Part shown: positions 7,065-14,682 of the stretch, one piece after another
How positions within the stretch are numbered: the stretch's first letter is position 1
Layout: the number at the start of each line of letters is the position of its first letter
Source of the DNA: an uncultured Lachnospiraceae bacterium
GTDB taxonomy: Bacteria > Bacillota_A > Clostridia > Lachnospirales > Lachnospiraceae
Reading direction: 5' to 3'
Assembly: GCA_947175285.1 (NCBI GenBank)
Contig: CAMWMM010000012.1
Span: 1 to 26,010 of the forward strand
Length of the DNA stretch: 26,010 nucleotides
Program-made: the position numbers and the translations under genes
The notes under the pieces: model-generated
What the model saw: the letters and a program-made list of their open reading frames with translations, nothing else
Database searches by the model: none
What the model was told of the DNA's origin: nothing

Positions 7065-8462
7065 ATGGGCGTACAGGAACCGAAAGCGTCTGCAGGATTA
7101 TCCCGTGAAGAAAGAATGGCGTCGGCATCTATTGGCAGTCTGGTTGTCAGTATGGCATTTCCGTCAATTTTAGCGCAGCTAATTAATATTTTATACAGTA
7201 TTATCGACCGGATATATATCGGACATATGAAAGGAGTAGGATCGGCGGCATTGACCGGCGTAGGCGTTACATTCTGTATTACGGTTTTTATTTCGGCTTT
7301 TTCCGCTTTTATCAGTAACGGTGCAGCGCCGCTTGCGGCAATCTGGCTGGGGAAAAAGGACAAGGAACATGCGGAAAAAATATTGGGAAACAGCGTTACC
7401 TTTCTGATTATCTGTACGGTTGTTCTAATGGCATTTTTTTACGCGTTTCAAAGACCGTTATTATATATGTTCGGAGCAAGTGATGTAACGATTGAATATG
7501 CGGTTTCCTATATTTCCATTTATTTAGTCGGTACGATTTTTGTGGAACTTGCACTTGGATTAAACGCATTTATTATTTGCCAGGGACAGTCCGGAACAGC
7601 TATGTATTCCGTGTTGATTGGCGCCATTGCGAATATTATATTAGATCCGATTTTTATTTTTGTGTTTGGATTAGGAGTGAAGGGAGCAGCGATAGCGACT
7701 GTTATTTCACAGGCGCTCAGCGCTATTTGGGTAGTTGGCTTTTTACGAAGCGGGAAGGCTTCTTTAAAAATTAAAGCAAGCTGCATGAAATTGGAAAAAG
7801 GTATTATTTTCAGCATTTTTTCTCTGGGAGTTTCGCCTTTTATCATGCGTGCAACGGAAAGCTTTATCAGCATTGTTTTAAATCATGGACTACAGGCTTA
7901 TGGAGGAGATTTATATGTAGGTTCTCTGACAATTATGCAGAGTGTGATGCAGATTTTCTCTGCGCCGATAAGCGGTTTTACACAGGGGATATCACCTGTT
8001 ATTAGTTATAATTACGGCGCAGGCAATTTTGCCAGAGTCAAAGAGGTTTACCGTTGGATGATTGGTCTGTGTTTTGTTTTTATGATGCTTGCGACCGTAT
8101 CTACAATTTTATGTCCGGAATGGTACGCATCTTTCTTTACAGAGGATGCGGAGCTTATTGCATTAGTGGGAAAAACCATGCCGGTATTTATGTTCGGAAT
8201 GCTGATATTCGGTTTGCAGAATGGAATCCAACCGACATTCTTAGCTTTAGGACAGGCTAAGATTTCCCTGTTTATTGCAGTTTTCAGAAAAATTATTTTA
8301 TTAATACCACTTGCTATTATATTGCCGCGTTTCTTCGGCGTTATGGGCGTGTATTATTCCGAACCGGTTTCCGATATTCTATCAGCAACGACGGCAAGTG
8401 TTTTGTTTGCATGCAATATACGGAAGATGTTATCTAAGGAGGCTTTAGCAAAAATTATATAA
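7065..8462 (+). CDS. MATE family multidrug efflux transporter
   Basis: The 465-residue protein starts at ATG 7065, with AAGGAG 9 bases upstream. An in-frame ATG at 7020 lacks a ribosome site. It has about twelve membrane segments. Family landmarks are PSILAQLINILYSIIDRIYIG near the N-terminus, GQSGTAMYSVLIGAIANIILDPIF in the first half, and PISGFTQGISPVISYNYGAG opening the second half. MATE proteins export cationic drugs or metabolites using Na+ or H+ gradients. Closest in character are the MepA/NorM-like Firmicutes members. It is followed by a lipoprotein gene 32 bp downstream. Two TAAAT-N4-ATTTA palindromes upstream and one just downstream suggest repression by an unlinked dimeric regulator. 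Confidence 0.96.
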   Translation: MGVQEPKASAGLSREERMASASIGSLVVSMAFPSILAQLINILYSIIDRIYIGHMKGVGSAALTGVGVTFCITVFISAFSAFISNGAAPLAAIWLGKKDKEHAEKILGNSVTFLIICTVVLMAFFYAFQRPLLYMFGASDVTIEYAVSYISIYLVGTIFVELALGLNAFIICQGQSGTAMYSVLIGAIANIILDPIFIFVFGLGVKGAAIATVISQALSAIWVVGFLRSGKASLKIKASCMKLEKGIIFSIFSLGVSPFIMRATESFISIVLNHGLQAYGGDLYVGSLTIMQSVMQIFSAPISGFTQGISPVISYNYGAGNFARVKEVYRWMIGLCFVFMMLATVSTILCPEWYASFFTEDAELIALVGKTMPVFMFGMLIFGLQNGIQPTFLALGQAKISLFIAVFRKIILLIPLAIILPRFFGVMGVYYSEPVSDILSATTASVLFACNIRKMLSKEALAKII

Positions 8463-8463
8463 T

Positions 8464-8477
8464 TAAATCGTGATTTA
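8464..8477. promoter_or_regulatory. operator-like palindrome TAAAT-N4-ATTTA, copy 3
   Basis: TAAATCGTGATTTA lies between the MATE stop and the lipoprotein start. It shares 17 of 18 bases (ATTAAATCRTGATTTAGC) with the copy upstream of the MATE gene, so the likeness extends beyond the palindrome. Confidence 0.4.
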
Positions 8478-8494
8478 GCGAGAGGAGAACCTGA

Positions 8495-9403
8495 ATGAAA
8501 AAGATAAAATTAATCACATGTGTTATCACTATAATGCTGTTATCCGGATGCGGCACACAGGATAATCAGCCGGAAAACACTGAAACTTATACAGAGAAAG
8601 ATAATCTGAAACAGGCAGGACTTGGTGCCATGTCGATGCTGTATGATGATACGGTCTGGACAAATGATGAGGAACAGGGAACGGATGCGAGCATTGTTTT
8701 TCGGGATGCCAATGATTCTGTTTTGGGCATTTCCTGCTCGAAAGAGTCTTATTACCAGCACCCGCTTGATATGCTGAATACTTCTAAACAGATTTATTCT
8801 ACTTTTACAGGATATGAGGAGACGGAAGAACCGGTAGAAATTTCAGTACAGGATGATACATGGTATGAATGGAGTTACCGGTATCAGGAAGACGGTACGT
8901 CAATGGTTGCCCTGCAGCGTTTTTATGCAAAGAACTATTATGCTTATACCATTTCCTATGTCGCGGAAGAGAAGTCCTATGAAGCCGGTGAAAAGGAAGC
9001 GTTAAAGGTGATGAATTCCGTGGTGATGAATGTGCCGGGGAATGAGGAAGCGGAAGAAAAGGCCAAAGAATTTCTGGTTGGTGAATGGGATTTGCAGGAT
9101 GCGGGATATCTGGTTATGAATGATGACGGCACTTATATGTGGTATATGGAGAGCAGCAAAAATGAAGACAATATGCATAAAGGCACATATGCCGGAGATG
9201 TGGAAAACTCTTCTGTTGGTTTTTCGGAGGGAGAGGGTGTTTATTTTGTTTTGTTTCCGGAGGTGCTGTATGTAGAGGGAGAAGAGGGGCACACTGCCAA
9301 TGCAAAGTATGATTATCTTGTTTCTCTGGAGCAGTTGGAGGATGGTTCTTATCAGATGATAAACGGAAGTACATTTACGCTTTATAATATGATAAAACAG
9401 TAA
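8495..9403 (+). CDS. secreted lipoprotein of unknown function
   Basis: The 302-residue protein has a classic lipoprotein signal: MKKIK, a hydrophobic core, then the lipobox LLSGC with the lipidated Cys at residue 19. AGGAG precedes the ATG. Residues about 45-180 form an acidic domain (TYEEKxx-like, Tyr- and Glu-rich) that may be an alpha/beta fold of the PsbP-like or DUF type. Residues about 190-300 begin FLVGEWDLQDAGYLVMNDDG, which resembles the lipocalin-like or 'GEWxLxxxxYxxxxxDGTY' beta domains common in Lachnospiraceae lipoproteins. It lies between the MATE gene and the antiporter gene, in an apparent operon. No catalytic motif is recognised, and a role at the outer face of the membrane is all that can be inferred. 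Confidence 0.82.
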   Translation: MKKIKLITCVITIMLLSGCGTQDNQPENTETYTEKDNLKQAGLGAMSMLYDDTVWTNDEEQGTDASIVFRDANDSVLGISCSKESYYQHPLDMLNTSKQIYSTFTGYEETEEPVEISVQDDTWYEWSYRYQEDGTSMVALQRFYAKNYYAYTISYVAEEKSYEAGEKEALKVMNSVVMNVPGNEEAEEKAKEFLVGEWDLQDAGYLVMNDDGTYMWYMESSKNEDNMHKGTYAGDVENSSVGFSEGEGVYFVLFPEVLYVEGEEGHTANAKYDYLVSLEQLEDGSYQMINGSTFTLYNMIKQ

Positions 9404-9420
9404 TATGGAGGAACTGAAAA

Positions 9421-10362
9421 ATGAATGTATTGATTCACTTGTTGCTTTTGGTATTGGGGTTTGTAATGTTGGTAAAAGGCGCTGACTGGTTTGTAGAAGG
9501 TGCAAGTAAAGTGGCGGAAAAGTTTGGAATTCCGCAGCTTGTCATTGGACTGACGATTGTAGCAATGGGGACATCGCTTCCGGAAGCTGCCGTTTCTACG
9601 TCAGCGGCGTTAAAAGGCAGCGCTGAAATCACAATCGGCAATGTGGTAGGCAGTAATATTATGAACGTTCTTTTGATCCTTGGTATTACGTCTGTTATAT
9701 CACCCTTGGCGGTACAGCTTTCCACGGTCAAATATGAAATACCGATGGTTATTGGTTTTTCGATATTATTGGGCGTTTTGGGACTGTTAGACGGAACGGT
9801 GGGACGAATCGACGGTCTTATTCTGTTGGTGGGTATGGTGTGCTATTTGCTATATTTACTGCGGATGGCAAAAAAGGGACAGGCAGTGACAGAGGAGAGT
9901 GGGAAACCGGGTAAGGATGAAAGCCTGTTTAAACTGATTTTATTGATTCTGATAGGCGGTGTGATGATTGTTTTAGGAAGCGATATTACGGTAGATGCCG
10001 CTACGGAACTCGCCCGGATTTTCGGCATGAGCGAAAGACTGATTGGACTGACGATAGTTGCTTTCGGCACTTCCTTACCGGAACTTGTTACTTCAGCTAC
10101 GGCGGCGATGAAAGGAAAGGCGGATATTGCAGTCGGGAATATCGTAGGAAGCAATATTTTCAATATTCTTTTCGTAGTAGGAATTGCTGCGGTGATTACG
10201 CCTGTTGTATATGCACCGAATTTTATGATTGATACCATCGTCTGCATTGGAACTGCAGTTTTGTTATGGCTGTGCGTATTGAGGAAACAAAAATTGGCAC
10301 GTCACAGCGGTGTCATCCTGCTTTTGTGCTATGCCGGTTATTTTATTTATCTGATGCGGTAG
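9421..10362 (+). CDS. calcium/sodium antiporter (CaCA family, YrbG-like)
   Basis: The 313-residue membrane protein has the duplicated five-helix design of cation/Ca2+ exchangers. The first alpha repeat (about residues 40-90) contains GLTIVAMGTSLPE and GNVVGSNIMNVLLILG. The second (about 200-255) contains GLTIVAFGTSLPELVTSATA and GNIVGSNIFNILFVVG. The acidic residue of each GTSLPE is the usual Ca2+ ligand and both are intact. A hydrophilic loop (about 150-170) joins the halves. The gene follows the lipoprotein gene by 17 bp with a good ribosome site (GGAGG). It probably expels Ca2+ in exchange for Na+. Why it sits with a MATE pump and a lipoprotein is unclear. Both transporters use ion gradients. 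Confidence 0.96.
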   Translation: MNVLIHLLLLVLGFVMLVKGADWFVEGASKVAEKFGIPQLVIGLTIVAMGTSLPEAAVSTSAALKGSAEITIGNVVGSNIMNVLLILGITSVISPLAVQLSTVKYEIPMVIGFSILLGVLGLLDGTVGRIDGLILLVGMVCYLLYLLRMAKKGQAVTEESGKPGKDESLFKLILLILIGGVMIVLGSDITVDAATELARIFGMSERLIGLTIVAFGTSLPELVTSATAAMKGKADIAVGNIVGSNIFNILFVVGIAAVITPVVYAPNFMIDTIVCIGTAVLLWLCVLRKQKLARHSGVILLLCYAGYFIYLMR

Positions 10363-10395
10363 ATAACAGATAAAAGAGTTACGTGTTTATGATGC

Positions 10396-10424
10396 TTGCG
10401 TACAATGGATTTATTTGGTATAAT
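10396..10424 (+). promoter_or_regulatory. promoter of the phosphofructokinase gene
   Basis: TTGCGT (10396-10401) and a perfect TATAAT (10419-10424) are separated by exactly 17 bp, about 70 bp before the start codon. This is the best sigma-A-type promoter seen in the window, in keeping with a strongly expressed glycolytic gene. Confidence 0.65.
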
Positions 10425-10438
10425 TTTATAAAGTCTGG

Positions 10439-10459
10439 TCAGGCATATCATTTGCCTGA
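10439..10459 (+). promoter_or_regulatory. stem-loop in the phosphofructokinase 5' leader
   Basis: TCAGGCA (10439-10445) and TGCCTGA (10453-10459) pair perfectly around a 7-base loop, starting about 8 bases after the expected transcription start. No T-tract follows. It may stabilise the mRNA or act as an operator. No known riboswitch was recognised. Confidence 0.45.
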
Positions 10460-10494
10460 TATCAGCAGAAAACAAAGAAAAAAGGAGATGCGAC

Positions 10495-11724
10495 ATGAAA
10501 GGTAATATTGTTGTTGGTCAGTCAGGCGGCCCTACAGCCGTTATTAACTCTTCCGTAGCAGGTGTTTACGCCGCTGCAAAGAAACTGGGTGTGAAGAAAA
10601 TTTATGGTATGGTTCATGGTATCGAGGGCTTTTTACAGGATAAAATGGTTGACCTTGGTGAATATTTGGATGATGAGACAGGCATTGAGTTATTAAAGAG
10701 AACGCCGTCCGCATTTTTAGGCTCCTGCCGTTTTAAAATGCCGAAAATAGAAGGTCATGAAGATGTATATGAGAAAGTATTTGAGATTATGGAAAAACAT
10801 GACATTGAATGTCTGTTCTATGCAGGCGGCAATGATTCCATGGATACGGTAAAGATGCTTTCCGATTATGCGGCAGCACACAATAAACCGCAGAGATTTA
10901 TGGGTGTTCCGAAAACGATTGATAACGACCTTCCGATTACGGATCATTGTCCGGGATATGGTTCCGCAGCAAAATATATTGCAACAAGCATGAAAGAGAT
11001 TATCCGCGATAATGAATCATTCGGCGCACAGAAGCCTACTATTTGTATCGTAGAGATTATGGGACGTAATGCAGGATGGCTGACCGCAGCAGCAGCTTTA
11101 TCCAAAGGTGATGACTGCAGCGGACCAGATGCTATTTATCTGCCGGAAAAAGTATTTGATATGGACAAGTTCGTAGAAGATGTGAAGAAGCTTGCCGCAG
11201 AGAAATCCTCTGTTGTTATTGCAGTATCAGAGGGTGTAAAGATTGCAGACGGAAGATATGTTTGTGAGCTTGGCAAAGAAGTTGCAGTAGATGCATTCGG
11301 ACATAAACAGATGTCAGGTACGGCTGTTATGCTTGCAAATAAAATTGCAGAAGTTACAGGTTTAAAGACCCGTGCGATTGAGTTTTCCACATTACAGCGT
11401 GCAGCAACACATTTAGCTTCTTTAACAGATATCAATGAAGCATTCCAGGTTGGCTTTGATGCGGTAAATGCTGCCGAAGAGGGCAAGACCGGTATGATGA
11501 TTACGCTTAACAGAAACGGTGACGCGCCTTATCAGTGCGGTACAAGTGCATATGATATTCACGAGATTGCCAATGTGGAGAGAAAAGTACCTGATGAATG
11601 GATTACAGCAGATTGCAAGGGATTGAATGAAAAATACGAGAAATATGCAAGACCGCTTATCATGGGTGAATTGCAGCCGTTATTTGTAAATGGTCTGCCG
11701 CGTCATCTTGTACGTAAAGGTTAA
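10495..11724 (+). CDS. pfp: pyrophosphate-type 6-phosphofructokinase
   Basis: The 409-residue protein makes fructose 1,6-bisphosphate from fructose 6-phosphate in glycolysis. GQSGGPTAVINSS (8-20) is the phosphate-donor loop. GGNDS (111-115) has Asp114 where ATP-dependent enzymes have Gly. PKTIDND (139-145) has Lys140 where ATP enzymes have Gly, and the catalytic base is Asp143. EIMGRNAGW (187-195) binds the sugar phosphate. The Asp114/Lys140 pair is the established signature of PPi-using enzymes, so pyrophosphate is the likely donor and the reaction reversible. Length fits the roughly 400-residue clade rather than the 320-residue ATP-PFK. The gene has its own promoter and terminator. A strong AAAGGAG lies 6 bases before the ATG. 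Confidence 0.93.
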   Translation: MKGNIVVGQSGGPTAVINSSVAGVYAAAKKLGVKKIYGMVHGIEGFLQDKMVDLGEYLDDETGIELLKRTPSAFLGSCRFKMPKIEGHEDVYEKVFEIMEKHDIECLFYAGGNDSMDTVKMLSDYAAAHNKPQRFMGVPKTIDNDLPITDHCPGYGSAAKYIATSMKEIIRDNESFGAQKPTICIVEIMGRNAGWLTAAAALSKGDDCSGPDAIYLPEKVFDMDKFVEDVKKLAAEKSSVVIAVSEGVKIADGRYVCELGKEVAVDAFGHKQMSGTAVMLANKIAEVTGLKTRAIEFSTLQRAATHLASLTDINEAFQVGFDAVNAAEEGKTGMMITLNRNGDAPYQCGTSAYDIHEIANVERKVPDEWITADCKGLNEKYEKYARPLIMGELQPLFVNGLPRHLVRKG

Positions 11725-11759
11725 ACTCAGAATTTTTGGAAATGGTGTCATATAAAATT

Positions 11760-11792
11760 AAAAGGCTGGATCAATTAGGGGTTCAGCCTTTT
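11760..11792 (+). terminator. rho-independent terminator after the phosphofructokinase gene
   Basis: AAAAGGCTG (11760-11768) pairs perfectly with CAGCCTTTT (11784-11792), extended inward by A-T and G-T pairs. The T-run at the 3' side completes a standard terminator 35 bp after the stop codon. The A-run at the left side would let it work in both directions. Confidence 0.78.
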
Positions 11793-11848
11793 ACCTTATA
11801 GGGAATTATCTTGTCAGAAGCAGATTTTAGAGGAGGGCATGACTTAGT

Positions 11849-14587
11849 ATGGAACAATATCAATTCATTGACAATGAGGGAACTTTTACATTAGAAAATC
11901 CGGAGCTTACCAGTTATTTGTATTTTCCGATTGCGAATGAAGCAGGTATGATGAGCAGTGTCACACCCTCTTTCGGGGGAGATGCCAAGACCGGGCAGAA
12001 TACATTTTTGTTAGAGCCGGTCAGCAGTGAAAATTTACATAATAATAAATCTACCAGAAATTTCTGGTTCCGGCTGGAAGAAAAAAAGGCGGGGCGCGGC
12101 ATGTGGTCTGCGACAGGCGTTAGTGCATGGCAGGAAGCACAGAAATTCAGTCAGGAAAAAGAAGAAGCAAAACTGGAGGCAGGTCTTTTGTATCAGAAGA
12201 TGACAAGAACCTGTAAAGAACTTGGATTACAATCAGAAGTAACCGTTTTTGCACCGGTTACGGATGCACAGATAGAGTTAATGAAAGTAACGGTAGAAAA
12301 TATCGGGACGGAAACGCTTACGTTAACACCGCTGGCGGCAATCCCGCTCTATGCCAGAAGTGCGGATAATATCAGGGATCATCGGAATGTCACCAGTATG
12401 CTGCATCGTATTTTCGTACAGGAGAATGGCGTTTCTGTCGTTCCGACGCTGACATTTGATGAGAGAGGACATCGCAAGAACCATATAGCGTATGGTGTAT
12501 TCGGCAGCGGAAACGGTAAAAAACCGGTGGGATTTTATCCGCTTGCAGAGGATTTTATCGGAGAAGGCGGTTCCTTTGAAAATCCTTATGCTGTGGTGAG
12601 CAGTGAAGTGCCGATGGTTTCGGCGGGGGAACAGATTGACGGTTATGAAGCAATGGGCGGTCTTGTGTTTGAAAAGATTGCGCTTGCGCCAAATGAGAAG
12701 GCGTCTTATATTATCGCACTTGGGTGCATGGAACATCCGGCAGCGGAGGAAAATGCAGGGGCAATGGCTGCTGCGTTATCCGAAACGGCGGAGCCGTATT
12801 TGACAGAGCCGCGTTTTGATAAACTGCTGGCGGACAGTAAAGTATATTGGAATGAGAAAAATAACATAAGTTACCAAACGGGGGATAAACGGTTTGATGA
12901 GTGGATGTATTGGGTGAATTTCCAGCCGATGTTACGCAGAATTTACGGATGTTCTTTTCTTCCGCACCATGACTATGGTAAAGGCGGAAGAGGATGGCGT
13001 GATTTGTGGCAGGACTGCCTGGCGCTTCTTTTAATGAATCCTGATGGTGTCAGAAGCATGCTTTACAGTAATTTCGGCGGTGTCAGAATGGATGGCACCA
13101 ATGCAACGATTATCGGCAGCCGTCAGGGTGAATTTATTGCGGATAGAAACGGTATTGCCAGAGTGTGGATGGATCATGGCATGTGGCCGTACCTGACAGT
13201 GGAATTATACTTAAAGCAGAGCGGCGATTTGTCTTTTCTGTTGGAGAAAAACCATTATTTCAAGGATAATCTGGTATGCCGCGGTGATGAAAGTGACGGA
13301 GAGTGGGAAGAGAGTCAGGGAAGTGTACAGAAAACGGCAGATGGGCAGATATATGAGGGAACCGTTCTGGAACATATTTTATTACAACACCTGACAGCGT
13401 TTTACGATGTAGGAGAGCATAATCATATCAGACTGCGCGGGGCTGATTGGAACGATGCGCTTGATATGGCAAAAGAAAGAGGCGAAAGCGTAGCATTTAC
13501 AACGATTTACGGCGGAAATCTTTTATGTATTGCAGAGGTATTGCGGAAAATGCAGGAAGTAACAGGTGTTACGGATGTTGAACTTGCCGAGGAAATCTTC
13601 CTGTTATTGCAGGAGGATGCGGCTCTTTATGACAGTGTCGAAGCAAAGAGGAAGCTCTTGAAAGAATATTGCGGCAGTTGTAAACATGTTTTGACGGGTA
13701 GAAAGAAATCGGTCAGCATTGCTGCGCTCGCGGCAAATCTGGAGAAGAAAGCGGAATGGATAAAATGCCATGTACGGCAGACGGAGTGGATTGGTGATAA
13801 TGCAGGCAGACATTGGTTTAACAGTTATTATGATAATCACGGCAGAATGGTAGAAGGAGAAAATGACAACGGTGTCAGAATGATGCTGACGGGGCAGGTG
13901 TTTGCCATTATGTCCGGAACTGCAACGGATGAACAGGTAGAAGAAATCGTGAAAGCGGCGGATGCATGGTTATATGACGGCGACATCGGAGGCTATCGGC
14001 TGAATACTGATTTTCATGAAATGAAAACGGATATGGGCAGAATGTTCGGTTTTGCCTACGGACAAAAGGAAAATGGAGCGGTATTCTCCCATATGGCGGT
14101 TATGTATGCCAATGCGCTGTATCAAAGAGGGTTTGTAAAAGAGGGTTATAAGGTTATCCATAGTTTGTACAGCCATATTTGTGATGTGACAAAATCCAAG
14201 ATATATCCGGGTGTACCGGAGTATATTGACGTGAAAGGCAGAGGCGTATACCACTATTTAACAGGTGCGGCAAGCTGGCTTTTACTGACGGTGCTGACAG
14301 AGATGTTCGGAGTTCAGGGAAAATGGGGAGATTTGGAGTTTAAGCCTAAATTACTGAAAGAACAGTTTGATGAACAGGGAAAAGCATACGTAACATATGT
14401 TTTTCATGGAAAGAAGCTTCATATTACTTATGAAAATCCATCCGGAAAAGAGTACGGCGATTATAAAATAGGGGAAGTGCTGTTTAACGGCGTGGAGACG
14501 GCAGGAGCAGACGGAATACTGGGAAAAGAGCTTATTGATTCCGCTGATGAGAGCCGGGTGCAGGATGTTATTGTAAAACTTATATAG
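11849..14587 (+). CDS. GH94-type glycoside phosphorylase (cellobiose phosphorylase-like)
   Basis: The 912-residue protein has the plan of GH94 inverting phosphorylases: an N-terminal beta-sandwich (about 1-320), then an (alpha/alpha)6 barrel. The active-site stretch HHDYGKGGRGWRDLWQD (373-389) matches the family's RDxxQD block, whose last Asp is the general acid. RLRGADWNDALDMAKERGES and GRHWFNSYYDNHGRMVEGEND are further barrel landmarks. There is no signal peptide, so it acts in the cytosol on imported beta-glucosides or oligosaccharides. It would release a sugar 1-phosphate without spending ATP. It is about 100 residues longer than cellobiose or chitobiose phosphorylases and shorter than beta-1,2-oligoglucan phosphorylases, so specificity is open. 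AGGAGGG sits 11 bases before the ATG, a little far. No sugar transporter adjoins it. Confidence 0.87.
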   Translation: MEQYQFIDNEGTFTLENPELTSYLYFPIANEAGMMSSVTPSFGGDAKTGQNTFLLEPVSSENLHNNKSTRNFWFRLEEKKAGRGMWSATGVSAWQEAQKFSQEKEEAKLEAGLLYQKMTRTCKELGLQSEVTVFAPVTDAQIELMKVTVENIGTETLTLTPLAAIPLYARSADNIRDHRNVTSMLHRIFVQENGVSVVPTLTFDERGHRKNHIAYGVFGSGNGKKPVGFYPLAEDFIGEGGSFENPYAVVSSEVPMVSAGEQIDGYEAMGGLVFEKIALAPNEKASYIIALGCMEHPAAEENAGAMAAALSETAEPYLTEPRFDKLLADSKVYWNEKNNISYQTGDKRFDEWMYWVNFQPMLRRIYGCSFLPHHDYGKGGRGWRDLWQDCLALLLMNPDGVRSMLYSNFGGVRMDGTNATIIGSRQGEFIADRNGIARVWMDHGMWPYLTVELYLKQSGDLSFLLEKNHYFKDNLVCRGDESDGEWEESQGSVQKTADGQIYEGTVLEHILLQHLTAFYDVGEHNHIRLRGADWNDALDMAKERGESVAFTTIYGGNLLCIAEVLRKMQEVTGVTDVELAEEIFLLLQEDAALYDSVEAKRKLLKEYCGSCKHVLTGRKKSVSIAALAANLEKKAEWIKCHVRQTEWIGDNAGRHWFNSYYDNHGRMVEGENDNGVRMMLTGQVFAIMSGTATDEQVEEIVKAADAWLYDGDIGGYRLNTDFHEMKTDMGRMFGFAYGQKENGAVFSHMAVMYANALYQRGFVKEGYKVIHSLYSHICDVTKSKIYPGVPEYIDVKGRGVYHYLTGAASWLLLTVLTEMFGVQGKWGDLEFKPKLLKEQFDEQGKAYVTYVFHGKKLHITYENPSGKEYGDYKIGEVLFNGVETAGADGILGKELIDSADESRVQDVIVKLI

Positions 14588-14588
14588 A

Positions 14589-14612
14589 GTGTGAAAAATA
14601 AATTTTTCACAC
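14589..14612 (+). terminator. hairpin at the 3' end of the GH94 gene, possible weak terminator
   Basis: Two bases after the stop codon, GTGTGAAAAA pairs perfectly with TTTTTCACAC around the loop TAAA. The T-run is inside the stem and no further T-tract follows, so termination may be partial. Some read-through into the signalling genes is likely because no clear promoter was seen between them. Confidence 0.45.
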
Positions 14613-14656
14613 GCAAGTTTGTGCAGGCGTTGATAACGCCTTTGCCCAAAACTCGC
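14613..14656 (+). promoter_or_regulatory. structured leader upstream of the signalling operon
   Basis: AGGCGTT (14625-14631) and AACGCCT (14635-14641) form a tight stem with loop GAT. The flanks GCAAGTTT (14613-14620) and AAAACTCGC (14648-14656) extend it as an imperfect long hairpin ending 16 bases before the GGGGG ribosome site. No known riboswitch core was recognised. It could be an attenuator or a dispersed palindromic repeat. Confidence 0.4.
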
Positions 14657-14682
14657 AAGCTGAGCAAGAATGGGGGATAAAT

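Noticed and set aside
11839..11847. Two-codon frame (ATG ACT TAG) between the GH94 ribosome site and start codon
   Set aside because: It sits one base from AGGAGGG, too close for initiation, and is most simply explained by chance.
14588..14682. Possible cyclic di-GMP riboswitch before a response regulator with an HD-GYP domain
   Set aside because: The hairpins are simple and none of the conserved core bases of the known classes could be recognised. Described only as a structured leader.
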